64,000 bases of DNA from Chenopodium formosanum. Taxonomy: Eukaryota > Streptophyta > Magnoliopsida > Caryophyllales > Amaranthaceae. How positions within the stretch are numbered: the first letter of the stretch is position 1; the number at the start of each line of letters is the position of its first letter. Location: assembly GCA_024500155.1 (NCBI GenBank), contig CM044880.1, forward strand, positions 13,040,879-13,104,878, in the 5' to 3' direction. Below the pieces are notes generated by a model. The model ran no database searches and was not told where the DNA came from. It saw only the letters and a list, made by a program, of their open reading frames with translations. This document shows, in pieces, positions 11,326-21,654 of the stretch. The translations under genes and the position numbers were made by a program.

Positions 11326-11683
11326 ATATTATCGACCGATCAATAATGTTATCTTTGATTGGTCATTATTTGGTGTAACAGTACCGAACTCGGTCAATGT
11401 CAAAGCCAAGGGTGAGAACAAGGAAGCTGCAAAGATAATAGAGACTTGCAAAGAAGAGGTAAAAGATCTAAAATTTCAGCTTTTATCTTGTAAGAAAGAT
11501 AATAAGTACATGGAAATGGAGTTGCAAATGGTACAACGCCAACTTTCTTCGACTGTTTTCGAATTATTGAAAACCTCGAAAATTATTGAAAGGGTAGCGG
11601 AGCTTGAGGAACAACAGTCTGTTAGTAAGAGGGAATTAGATGACATGAAGCGAAAGCTACCAGATATGGTAGATCAAGTTTAA

Positions 11684-12727
11684 ATTTGGAAGTTCAAGTT
11701 TTACAATCCACAAAGCGTAGTAGAAGACTTGATTCCGATGAATGAAAATGAAGTTGGAGTTTATTGATGTTGATGACATGCATGTATTTAATGCAATAAT
11801 GGAGATTGAACGTAGTTGCTAAAATAAACCTTCAAAATATGCTTATATTGGTCTTATTTAGAGGTAGCGTTTGAGGTAGTGATTACCATGTCAAAACACG
11901 ACTTATACTTAATTATGTTGGTTTAAGTTTTTACTCATTATTTCCTAGTGTTTTGTGTTTTTACGCTATTTCCATAATCTACATACTTTAATCATGTTAT
12001 GGATGCTTGATAGAATTTGGATCTTGAGATTAACTAATGCAAATAGTGCTAAATTTTGAAAAATAATTCAATTGGCAGAAAGTTGTAATTTTCATAAGAA
12101 CCCTAACTTATTATGATTTGAATAACAATTTAAATAATTAATTAATTATGGTGATGAAATTTGCAATGAATCATAACACATTCCCCAATTTGACCCCACA
12201 ACCTCATGGTTATGAGATGCAAAGCTATTATGTTCAATAAGTATCATTCATACATGTATTGAAATTATTCTTTCCTTTAACCAAGGTTTCTTTTTTCCTT
12301 TTACCAAGCATTCTCTTATGTGATTGATTAATTGACGTTCTCCAGCACATCAAGATACTAAATGATTCTTCCTTAACATTATATAATATGGTTTAATGGT
12401 ATATATATTATGTACAATACATTATCTAATCTTTATCTTAAGGACCAAAGGTCGCAACTTTTCTTCCTTCACTCTAGTGCGATCTCCTACTCAATTGATG
12501 GGGTTGATTTTTCGAATTTAACTTGCTCAGCAATTGTGGTCAGGTGCTTAATTATGTTCAGTAAAGAAGAAGAGAGAGAGTGAAATTGGGAGGAAATGAA
12601 TTACAGAGGGAAACAAAAGTGGTTGTGGAATTTATTTCCACCTAGGCTTCATTAGGGGGGAAAATGAAAGTCAATCCTTGACTTACCCCAAAAACAAAGC
12701 CACGGTCACCTTTTAACCTGGGTAAAG
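11684..12727. other. Gene-free interval
   Basis: The first 80 bp still look like decayed coiled-coil coding sequence of copy D. The rest is AT-rich with no supported gene. A purine-rich patch at 12560-12620 (GAGAGAGAG) has no interpretable feature. Confidence 0.4.
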
Positions 12728-12930
12728 GCTACACATACAATTGTTGTATGTGGTCCCTACATACAATAACAATTTGTCATATTTTTATTGGTTAAAACTA
12801 TGGGTCCAAGTTCCATTTGAATTCAATTTATATTTAACTCCTAGTTTTCTTCCCTTTTTTATGATGTGTCAAATTTCTTATGGTATTGTATGTAGGGATC
12901 ACATACAACAATGATTGTATGTGTATCAGC
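12728..12930. mobile_element. Small inverted-repeat (MITE-like) element
   Basis: About 40 bp at each end are inverted copies (CTACACATACAA...CCCTACATACAATA on the left, its complement on the right), enclosing about 110 bp of AT-rich DNA. Length near 200 bp and lack of coding capacity fit a MITE. I could not find a convincing target-site duplication, so the superfamily is open. Confidence 0.55.
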
Positions 12931-13240
12931 TTTCTTTAACTTGCAAGGCTGCAAGATATCGGTTACCCATATTTTTGTACCATTTAAAGCAGATGTACAT
13001 GAAAGGTAGTGTTATTTTGAAATAATCAAAAGGTGGTGTTTGGAAGACTGCTTAAAAGTCGTGTTATTCCCAACAAATTTTCCTTTTAAATCAAACATTT
13101 TTTTTTGAATAGAAACATAGTTGATATTGCATAGAGATGTAAGAACTCAGAATTTTTTATTTTTTTTTTCAAATTAATTATCATGCAAATTAATGTCAAA
13201 ATCAACTTCAGGACCAATTTCCTTTGTTACTGTTAGATTT

Positions 13241-13491
13241 CATGGTAGGCAGAGAACAAAGAGAAAAAAAATTAAAAAATTGCGGAAGCTAGATCGATAA
13301 CCTAGGCTGTGATACCATGTTAGATTTCGGGAAAACTCCTCAATCTGGAGTGTGTACCATTGATCAAATATATAGAGTTTACAACGCTAGGCCTAATCAC
13401 GTTAGGAAACCTAGATACGATAAACATACAAAATATACATAAAATATATCCTAATCTGTGACAAATATTATCCTAAATATAATATCTATCA
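13241..13491 (-). mobile_element. Copia/TRIM-type LTR with primer binding site, remnant
   Basis: The minus strand shows TGGTATCACAGCC at about 13305-13317, close to the tRNA-iMet primer site, flanked by a 174-bp LTR-like segment at 13318-13491 with TG...CA ends. On the other side only about 75 bp of internal sequence remain, bordered by another TGTTAGATTTC at about 13231. No gag or pol is present. It may be a truncated copia element or a TRIM. Confidence 0.5.
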
Positions 13492-14516
13492 GTTACATCT
13501 TCATAAAAAAAAACGGAGTATTAATTAAGATCATTTTAACTCGAATGATTAAATTACAATTGCTTAAAATTTGTAAATATATTGAATAAAGACCCTTGTC
13601 TTTCGAGGGAGAAAAATTCCTCTCAAAAGAAAGAAAGGCTATTATAAAGCTTAAAAAAAGAGCAAAAAATTCTTTAGAGAAACAGATTTTTGGGATCTAT
13701 TAGTAAAAACTGGGAAATTCCCTGTTTCTCATATTGAGAAACGAAATTTGTTTTTCATGGGGTATTTTCGTGAATAAATCAATAACTTTTCATTATTGTA
13801 GGTCCCACAATTGAATAAACTTGTTGGTTTATTTACGAAAATACTATGTTTTTCACTATGAGAAAATGAGGCATCCCCGTAAAAACTGGTGGGAGGCTCT
13901 TCAAAATTCAACAATTAAGGCTACAATTTAGGAGAGATTGAGAGGCTAGATTTATGTTGCCAAACGTGATAAAATTATAAAACTATATCCACTAAAAAAA
14001 ATAAGGATGAGTATTGTTAATGAAAATTTCTGGGCTTGGCCCACTTTCTCACCAAAAAAAAATAAATGAAAATTTGAAATTTCTTTATGAAACTAAGGGA
14101 GTATATTCATTGCTTACTAAGCTTCCATTTGAATGACTTTCTATCTCCATATCACTCCCTAAATTTACTGTACGTTGACACGTTGTACTTCATATTATTC
14201 CTTTCCAACATCATATTATCCACCTTACCAATCAAAATAAAATCAATCATGGACAGGCTAAGCAAATCCAATTAATCAGGTTTGGAATAATAGTCAAGTT
14301 GGTTAAATCCTTTTTCCTTAAACGTAACTTCTGGTAAGTGGTAACTAATCATTAGACATAAGTTATTTATATGCTATTGAATTTGTTTCCATCATTAACC
14401 AAACCAATCCTTTACATAAACAAACCAATCAAAAAATTAAACCACACTGCATTTTATTTCTTTTCTAGCTTTTGTTAATTGCCTTTTTCCTTTTGTTTCT
14501 TTGATATTTTATTTTT
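13492..14516. other. Gene-free interval with a weak inverted repeat
   Basis: AT-rich DNA without a supported gene. Between about 13690 and 13890 segments such as GGTATTTTCGTGAATAAAT and TTTATTTACGAAAATAC form a loose foldback. The frame at 13729-13914 (minus) only reflects this. Confidence 0.35.
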
Positions 14517-15007
14517 GGAAAATTTATCTTGAAGGGACTTATATGTTCACTATTTTGTATAGAAGGACCTTATATGCTGAAAGTTGTCTAAAAGAACCTT
14601 ATAAGTATGTTTTGTTGTTTGGAAGGACCTTAACATCGGAATTCGGCATTTGACTTTGATTCTCGGTCATTGACCCCCCATGTGCATGTCACATGGCATT
14701 AAAAAAAAAGTACCCTCTCCCTTTTTTCCCCTTAACATTGGGATCCGGCGTTTGACTTTGCTAGTGTTTTGAAGGCTAGGGTTGGAGGGAAAAGGGGAAA
14801 AAAAGGGAGAGGGTAATTTTTTTAATGTCACGTGACATGCACGTGGGGGGTCAATACCGGAGAATCAAAGTTAAACGTTGGATTCCGATGTCAAGGTCCT
14901 TATAAACAACAAAACATACTTATAAGGTCCTTTTAGACAACTTTCAACATAAAAGGTCCTTCCATACAAAATAGTGAATATATTAGTCCCTTTCAGACAA
15001 ATTTTCC
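14517..15007. mobile_element. MULE-type foldback element 1, 9-bp target duplication
   Basis: The element begins GGAAAATTTATC and ends with the near complement; arms of roughly 200 bp are inverted copies (repeated AAGGACCTTATA-type blocks), with a short centre near 14750. It is flanked by direct repeats TTTATTTTT at 14508-14516 and 15008-15016. A 9-bp duplication and G-starting long inverted ends are typical of Mutator-like elements. It has no coding capacity and ends only about 50 bp before the ATG of copy C. Confidence 0.75.
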
Positions 15008-15059
15008 TTTATTTTTCATCAATAAAAGTCTTAGCTTGTTAGTGTTCTAAATCAAAAAA

Positions 15060-15222
15060 ATGAGCATATATAAGCTAGACGAAACCCCTGATACTTACAT
15101 TTCAGCTATGGTCGAAGAAGGATCATATGTTTTTAGAATGTATACCATTAAATGGGATTCAAGTAACAATTTTCTCCGCGATATAGATCTAAGAAAAGAT
15201 AAATTGATCATATATGGAACAG
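15060..15222 (+). pseudogene. Copy C of the coiled-coil family, N-terminal piece
   Basis: Encodes MSIYKLDETPDTYISAM through IDLRKDKLIIYGTE, colinear with residues 1 to about 54 of copies A and B. The similarity stops abruptly at 15222, where copia reverse-transcriptase sequence begins. The rest of the gene follows at 16685-17215 and, beyond the giant MULE, at 52369-52851. The ATG is equivalent to that of the intact copies. Confidence 0.8.
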
Positions 15223-15330
15223 AGTGTGCGAAAGGTTGCATACCTCTCTTCGAATACATCAGCTTGATGTCAAGAACACCTTTCTACACGGTGAGCTTAA
15301 TGAGACAGTATATATGCATAACCTCTTGGT

Positions 15331-16098
15331 TTGCGTGATCAAACTCACCCTGATTATGTATGTTTGTTACGGAAGTCTTTATATGGTCTTAAGCAGGCAC
15401 CCGGGGCATGGTATAAGATGTTTGCAGATTTTGTTGCTTCTATTGGTTTCACTAATAGTAAGAGTGACAATTCTCTATTTATTTATCGTCAGGGGAAGAA
15501 TGTGGCTTATTTGCTATTATATGTTGATGACATTATTCTTACTGCTTCTCCTGATACTTTGCGGCGTTCTATTATGTCTCTTCTTAGCTCAGAGTTTGCT
15601 ATGAAGGACTTGGGTCATCTTAATTATTTTCTTGGCATAGCAGTGACAAGACATAAGGGTGGATTATTTTTGGGATTATTTTTGTCACAACGCAAATATG
15701 CAGAGGAAATTATTAACCGAGCAGGGATGGCTTCGTGTAAACCTTCGGCTACACCTGTGGAGGTGAAATCGAAGGACAGTTCTACAGGTTCTCCTACTAC
15801 CGACCCTACATTGTATCGTAGTCTTGCAGGGGCCTTGCAATACCTCACATTTACTAGACCTGATATATCATATGCGGTCCAACAAGTTTGCTTACATATG
15901 CATGATCCGAAAGAGAAGCATATGGCTGCTCTCAAACGGGTTATTCGTTATGTACAGGGCACTATTGATCATGGTTTGCATCTGTATCCATCATCTATTT
16001 CATCTCTTGTCTCATATATACAGATGCAGATTGGGTTGGGTGTCCAGATACGAGACGCTCCACATCCGGATATTGTGTGTATTTGGGTGATACTTTGA
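15331..16098 (+). pseudogene. Copia reverse transcriptase segment
   Basis: A 255-residue open segment with the copia polymerase block: LYGLKQAPGAWYKMF, LLLYVDDIILTA (catalytic DD), DLGHLNYFLGI and PDISYAVQQVCLHMHDP. After about residue 227 the frame slips and the correct RNase H continuation is in another frame. The upstream RT part lies in the frame of 15224-15330. It cannot encode a working enzyme. Confidence 0.85.
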
Positions 16099-16491
16099 TT
16101 TCTTGGTCCTCGAAACGTTAGGCTACTCTATCTAAGTCTAGTGCCGAGGCAGTGTACAGGGGCATTGCTAATGTAGTTTCCGAGTCGCGTTGGCTTAGAA
16201 ACTTACTTTTGGAGTTACATTGTCCGATTTAGAAGGCAACCTTGGTATATTGTGATAATGTGAGTGCTATTTACGTTTCGGGTAATCCGGTACATCATCA
16301 GCGTACCAAGCATATTGAGACGGACATTCTTTTCATTCGTGAGAAAGTGGCTAGAGGTGAGGTACGAGTCCATCATGTTCCTTCTAGGCACCAAATTGCG
16401 GACATCTTCACGAAAGGGCTACCACGGGTTTTATTTGAAGATTTTCGGGATAGTCTAAGCATTCGTCCTCCTCCCGCTTTGACTAAGGGGG

Positions 16492-16683
16492 TGTGTTAAG
16501 ATATATTTGTATAATATATCTTTAGCCTTGTAAATATCCTGTTGCCTAACTAATAGCGTAGAATTAGTCTTGTATTTAGCCTTTGCCTAATTTGTAGCCT
16601 AATTAGTAGCTAGTGATAGGCTTATGTAATTGTATATATTTACAGTACTTGGAATGAGAAAGTCACGGAATACATTCCTTTCA
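16492..16683 (+). repeat. 3' LTR-like tail of the copia fragment
   Basis: It starts TGTTAAGATATATT immediately after a GGGGGTG purine tract and ends near CATTCCTTTCA, about 190 bp, where family coding sequence resumes. No partner LTR is present for comparison, so the right boundary is set only by where copy C becomes recognisable. Confidence 0.55.
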
Positions 16684-16684
16684 A

Positions 16685-17215
16685 AATATTTGTTGATTGT
16701 AATGGTGCATGCTATATATTTGTGACAGGAAAGGGCATTTATCGTCCAATTCAGAATGTTATCTTTGATTGGTCTTCCTTTGGTGTTTTTGTTCCAAACT
16801 CCATCAATTATACATTGCGAAAGCAACAACATCAGAAGGATGAAGAATTGACAGCCATGAGTAGCCAACTTGAATTTGCTAAGGGTGAAGCTGTCGAGAA
16901 CAAGGATGGTTGGGAAGTCTCAAAGAAGGAGACGGAAAAGCTTACGTCACTCCCAGCATTCGGATTGTCAAAAGGAGCAGCTTGATAAGGAAGCAAGAGT
17001 TACAAAAGGTGTATAGTCAGCTTTCTGTTAAAGAATTTGAGTTGGAAGCTATGAAGATTAAGTTCGAGTTGTCCAAAGAGGAGTTGAAACAACTTCAAAG
17101 AGACAGGGTTTCTGATTTTAATAAGATGGATTTTAAAAGCATGGAATTGGAACTTCAAAAGGTACAAAACCTACTTTCCTCTGCTAATTCTGAGTTAAAT
17201 TCTACAAAAAAATAT
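16685..17215 (+). pseudogene. Copy C of the coiled-coil family, central piece
   Basis: From FVDCNGACYIF on, the sequence matches the second half of the conserved domain (IYRPIQNVIFDWSSFGV, VPNSIN) and the beginning of the coiled coil. A frameshift near 16960-16985 moves the coil to another frame (RKQELQKVYSQL onward), which is open up to 17215. There it is cut by the giant MULE: the last gene bases are part of the 9-bp duplication AAAAAATAT (17207-17215), which recurs at 52362-52370. Confidence 0.8.
17207..17215. repeat. Left target-site duplication of the giant MULE
   Basis: AAAAAATAT directly before the left TIR; the same nine bases follow the right TIR at 52362-52370. In the left copy the A run is one longer, which also shifts the reading frame of copy C. 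The run is low complexity, so the match alone is modest evidence. Confidence 0.65.
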
Positions 17216-18375
17216 TAAAAATTCTAGTATGGTCACTCTCAAAATGACCATCACTATACTTAAATGTGATTGGTTGATTTTAGATTTATTTTTTTAGCTT
17301 GGTCAAACCTTATTTAAGGGTAATTAAGGTATTTTGCTTATTTAATTCATTTTCTTATTTTCTCAAATTTCAATTAATGAATTTCTGAAATTCTTAATTT
17401 AATTTCGAAATTATTTTATCTAAATCTAATTTTGATAAAATCTAAAATTAAGATTAAAAAAAAAAAATTAAAAATTTGTTCTTCGTCATTCATCGTGTTC
17501 ATCAATGTTCTTCCTAGTTCATCCAAATATTTCATCAATTAATGAAATCAACCACGATTTAATGTTCCATGTACCTTAATTTCAATCGCGCATCAATTGA
17601 GATCGAAAAATAGGCTTGATTTATACAGTTATCGCGCAATTTTATGGTACACATAATCGGTTTCTATCATCCTGTGTGTAGATTCTTACTCTTTGAATCA
17701 TAGATTTTAATTGTACAAAATCAAGCATCGGATTCGAAAATAGCGATTTAAGGTATAAGAAATAAAAAATATTAAGTTTTTCGGTAATATATGTTCGTCA
17801 TGAAAATCTGAGAAGAAACCGTATCACATTTTTTTTCACAACTTTTTTTGATCCAAAAAATCGAAGATCGAATTATAATCGCCGTTTGTGATAAAGGTAT
17901 TGACCCAAATACAAATATGACATAACCTTAACTGAATTTTATTAATTATAAAAAGATAATGACCAAACGTAACATTGGACATTGCCGATTATTATAATAG
18001 AATTTACTTCGATGACAATTTATAATACGATGAACCTGGACAATGATTCGAACTAATCAATAAACAAAAATTATGGAATCGATATATTTCAAGTATAGAA
18101 ATTGCATTTTAATATTGGAAATCACTTATTCTAATTATGATCTTTTCCTAAATTTCTATCTTTTTAAATTTTGAATAGATTATATATTGGAAATCAGTTA
18201 TTCTAAATAGGATATTTTCCTAATTTATTACCTTTAAAAGTTAAATGACTTTTATCTTTTCAATTTTAAAAAATCTTTACAAACAACAGCGTTAGGGTTC
18301 TTTGCTTCACATCTTTATCATCCTCGCATACTCTTTTCAACCGAATTTGTTTCACAGTTTGCACAAGTACCTTTG
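17216..18375 (+). repeat. Left TIR of the giant MULE
   Basis: About 1160 bp recur as inverted complement at the right end. Matching landmarks are CCATCACTATACTTAAATG near the tip, ATCGTGTTCATC in the middle, GGTACACATAATCGGTTTC, and GTTTCACAGTTTGCACAA at the inner end. Identity by eye is roughly 75-85 per cent with small indels. The inner part is upstream of the GRF zinc-finger gene and likely holds its promoter. Confidence 0.88.
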
Positions 18376-18603
18376 ATATAGGTAATGACATAAGTATGAG
18401 TATGGTAAAATCGGATATAAGTATTTGTAAAAGCTTAGTCAATTAATCGGTTTATGTTCATTTAATACTGCATTGCATTTTTCAAACTAAATTTAAAATT
18501 TTTTAAATTACCGCCCTTATTTTCGCTTGTTAGTTACTAAAGTTCAATTTATATCCTTGTCCAACTCTCACCCTTCTCTATCTTAAAAATTACAAAAAAT
18601 AAA

Positions 18604-19284
18604 ATGGGGGATTCACTAAATTCCGGAGGTTCATCTTCTAGTTTTGGGAGATTCATGGTGAAATGTGGATGTGGTGTTCCCTCTAAGATACGAACTGTGA
18701 ACAAGCGTAACCACAACAGGGGTAGAAAATTTCGTGGTTGTGGTAAATATCCGGTAAATTTTTTAAATCCTTGTGCTTAATTTGTGACCACAGGAACATA
18801 GCTTGCTTTCATATATTTATCATATCAAAATTAAAAAATGGCGATACTCACTTTTTAATAGCTCTAATTTCAATAAATATAAGTTAACGACATTAATTTT
18901 TATTAGGGTTCCAATTACCAATTAGTTTATTTATATGTTATTATTTATTTTTGGAAAACCAATTAGGGTTTTTAAAATACTTGCAAATTGCAGGAGGCTG
19001 ACTGTGGTTTTTTCAAATGGTTGTATGATGATGTCGGTGGATGCGTCGAGTGTGAGATGATGTCAAAGAGGTTGGATAAAATCGAGAAAGAAGTTCAATC
19101 TCTAACTACGAAGCTAGACAAATTGAAGGTTAAAAAATCACAATTTGAGGAGCAAATTGGTGACTTGAAAGGCCAATTATGTCAATTAACTATGGAGAAG
19201 AACAAACATATTGCTTACACAACAATGATTTTGCCAGTGTTACTTATGTCATGGGTTGGGTTTTTTATGTTCAATTATTTTTGA
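18604..19284 (+). CDS. GRF zinc-finger protein with coiled coil and C-terminal membrane anchor (MULE cargo)
   Basis: Two exons, 18604-18753 and 18994-19284, joined in phase 0 at CCG/GTAAAT and TTGCAG/GAG, give 146 intact residues. Residues 20-60 form a GRF-type zinc finger: CGC at 21-23, RGRKFRGC with C46, and DCGFFKWLYDD with C54. Residues 72-118 are a Lys/Glu-rich coiled coil and residues 123-145 a hydrophobic segment, so the protein may be tail-anchored. GRF fingers bind single-stranded nucleic acid in other proteins; in plants small proteins of this build are common but mostly uncharacterised. The gene starts 230 bp inside the left TIR. There is no stop or frameshift. Confidence 0.85.
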
Positions 19285-19692
19285 ATGTTTTAGTTGATGC
19301 TAAACATAATTGAATAAATCACTTATTAATAAAGTTATAATTATTATTTGTTTGTGTCATTGTTTTTATATGATTATTTTATGTTAAAGAAATTAATACA
19401 TTAAATATAGTAATCGACTTAATAATTGAATATATATATTACGCAGTAGTAAAAAGCTTTAAATGGTCTTGACTAATCCAAGTTAACTTATCATAATTTA
19501 ATTTAACTAGAAAGTTAATGTTTTGCCTTGAAGGACTTAATAGGTGACATGCCACCATAAAAGTTTTGCCGCAAAGGGCCAAATATTAAAACTAGAAATC
19601 TATTTAGAATATAAAGTACAACAAAAGTTCATTATAACCACTTTCGTGAAAGCGTACAGTAATCAAAGTCTTTAACACAAGAAGCAGGACCC
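19285..19692. other. AT-rich interval between convergent genes
   Basis: The interval between the stop of the GRF gene and the last exon of the minus-strand mobile-domain gene. It has no gene of its own. Confidence 0.4.
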
Positions 19693-21647
19693 CTAATCGT
19701 CATCGTCATTAAAGTCTTCTTTTCCAGAATCATCATCATCATCATCAGATGGATCTTTGCCACCACCACTATTTTTGTCCGTAGAGTTTGCATCCAAATC
19801 ATCATCACTACCATCTTAATATTCACAATAGATAACAAATATAACACCAGTTAGTTTTTCTGAAGAAATTATACAAAACAGGAATAGGCAATAACCAAAA
19901 ACATGATAGTTGAATACAATATATAAAACAGATAACATTTATGTTACCATTAAGTTTTTCTCAAATAATAATAAATTAAAAAAAAATAGGTAATACCAAC
20001 TAAATATAATTGATGAATACCAATTATAAAAAATATAAAAAAGAAACAGTAGTTAGTTTAACAGAGTTAATAAAAAACTATAATAAAAAATAACCAAAAG
20101 CATAACAGTTGAATACCAATTATAAAATAGATAAATAATAAAACACATGTTAGTTTTACAGAATTAATAAAAATATAATAGGTAATAACCAAAAATATAA
20201 TAACTGAATACCAATAGAAAAAAAGATAACAAGAACATCATAGGTAATAACCAAAAACATCATAGGTGAATACCAATTATAAAGCAGATAACAAATACAA
20301 CACCTGTTACCTTTACTGATCTGATAAAAAAACTACAATAAGTAATAACCAAAAACAACACAAGTGATCACAGATTATAAATAGATCACAAATATTACAA
20401 ATGGAGACAGTTATGAGTTAAATAATGTGAAGAAAGTATTTAAAATTACCTGAACAACATCTTCATTGTCCATCCTAGACTTTGCTGTCTCTCGGACCTC
20501 AACCATAACGTCATCAGTAAAGATGTCCGGCCTAAGGCGCTTAAGGATTTCTTGTACAACAATGCTCTCAAACATGACAACTTTAAGGTTTCCATGCCCA
20601 CGTTCCTCACTGATATCATCCTCATTTTCTTCATCAATTCGCTGTCGAACTCTTGCACGCTTAACCTCTTTATTTACCCACTGTTTTGCATTGACATCAT
20701 ACCTGTAACCCAATGCATTACCAACTGTCTTTTCGTTGAATGGTGTTTTTGGTCCAGGTTGCACTACATCATCAGAAAAATCCACACCAAAATACTCAAA
20801 AACTTTAGTTAACCACATTCCATAACGAAGGAATAAACCTCTCTTTGTTCCCTTTTGAGTTGCAACCATGTAGTCAATCATCATCCTTGGCATGTTCATT
20901 TTCACACCAGCAAGTATAAAATACATGACCAACATGTCAAGATAGGTTAAGGAAGAAAGTCTACCATTGCGGCAATTGAAAGTATAGAAAAGAATCAAAT
21001 GCAGCAGACGAGTTGGCAGGGGCAAATAATTAATTTCTGGTTTCTTTTGTCTCCCAGCGTCCTCTTCCATTAGCACAAGATCTAGACATTTCTGTTGATC
21101 AAATGCCTCAATAGTACTCCATCTCTTACCAGGCAGTTCGGCGTGCACCCCAGATCGCGGGATTTTCAAGATTCTGGCCAATACAGTTTCATCCAACTTT
21201 ATCTCTTTTCCCTTGACCCAAGTGTATATTACTCCCTTCGTTATGTTAGCATGAAGTGAGTGTAGAATTGGCGAACAAGGTCAGGGTATACGGGATGTTT
21301 TTCTGTTAGCAACTTCTTCCATCCTTGGAGTTTAAACCACTGATGTATAAAACCAGCATGGGCTTTGCCGAGGGATTCAAAGTCTACATGCCGCCCCTCG
21401 CAAAAATTGACCGATTACTGAAGTTCTTGTAGAACAACTCTCGGTACAGGTTGGACAGGAACCGTTCATCAGCTTCTGGTGCGTGGTTAGTGCTACCACC
21501 TGCTGCAGCATGAGGTGTTGTAGGAGTGGATGCAGTTTGCCTTGTGTTTCTTTTTCTAGGAGGGGAAGCTTCTTCCAACCCAACGATGTTTGCCCCTTTT
21601 CTTGGTCTCTTTTCCTGTCGCCTTGCTTGTTGCTTTACTTTAACCAT
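19693..21647 (-). pseudogene. Plant-mobile-domain-like protein with basic N-terminus and Asp-rich tail (MULE cargo), frameshifted
   Basis: The N-terminal exon (from ATG 21647) encodes a Lys/Arg-rich stretch with QEKRPRKGA and PPRKRNTRQT, a likely nuclear signal, then RFLSNLYRELFYKNFSNRSIF. The main body (about 21390-20450) contains KLDETVLARILKIPRSG, LPLPTRLLHLILFYTFN and LSSLTYLDMLVMYFILAGVKMNMPRMMIDYM, like the putative plant transposon protein domain. Frame changes near 21393 and near 21250 break it. A good donor follows CAG at 20450. An Asp-rich tail at 19693-19814 with stop TAG 19693-19695 probably is the last exon, but the splice phase does not fit as read. The role of this domain family is unknown. 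Confidence 0.65.
19815..20449 (-). other. Probable intron of the mobile-domain-like gene
   Basis: AT-rich DNA between donor CAG/GTAATT at 20450 and the Asp-rich tail. It contains diverged repeats of AATAACCAAAA...AATACCAATTATAAA about every 60-120 bp, resembling a decayed tandem array. Confidence 0.45.
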
Positions 21648-21654
21648 TTTTTCT

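Larger units (their letters stand above)
9754..11683 (+). pseudogene. Copy D of the KLDET/FDWSxFGV coiled-coil family, interrupted twice
   Basis: Three pieces in order match the intact copies A and B. Piece 1 (9754-9951) encodes MTTYRLDETPD through INLRKDKLIVYGTEINET. Piece 2 (about 10378-10450) encodes LRPNVGKHCVNCNGACYIY. Piece 3 (about 11326-11683) encodes YYRPINNVIFDWSLFGV, VPNSVN and a coiled coil of about 90 residues ending in TAA. Piece 3 has no usable ATG. About 420 bp of copia/TRIM LTR-like DNA separates pieces 1 and 2, and about 880 bp of AT-rich DNA separates pieces 2 and 3. The copy also lacks the last third of the coiled coil. Function unknown; it is a relic of the same family as copies A-C. 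Confidence 0.8.
15223..16683 (+). mobile_element. 5'-truncated Ty1/copia fragment (RT-RNase H + 3' LTR)
   Basis: The fragment starts inside the copia reverse transcriptase (HQLDVKNTFLHGELNETVYM), continues with YGLKQAPGAWY, the catalytic YVDD, SLAGALQYLTFTRPDI and the copia RNase H end (KHIETDILFIREKV, ADIFTKGL), and then a purine tract and an LTR-like tail from 16492. Frames shift at about 15330 and 16010, and stops occur in the RNase H (about 16120 and 16230). Gag, protease, integrase and the 5' LTR are missing. It sits exactly between two pieces of copy C, but the missing 5' part means this is not a simple full insertion. Confidence 0.85.
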
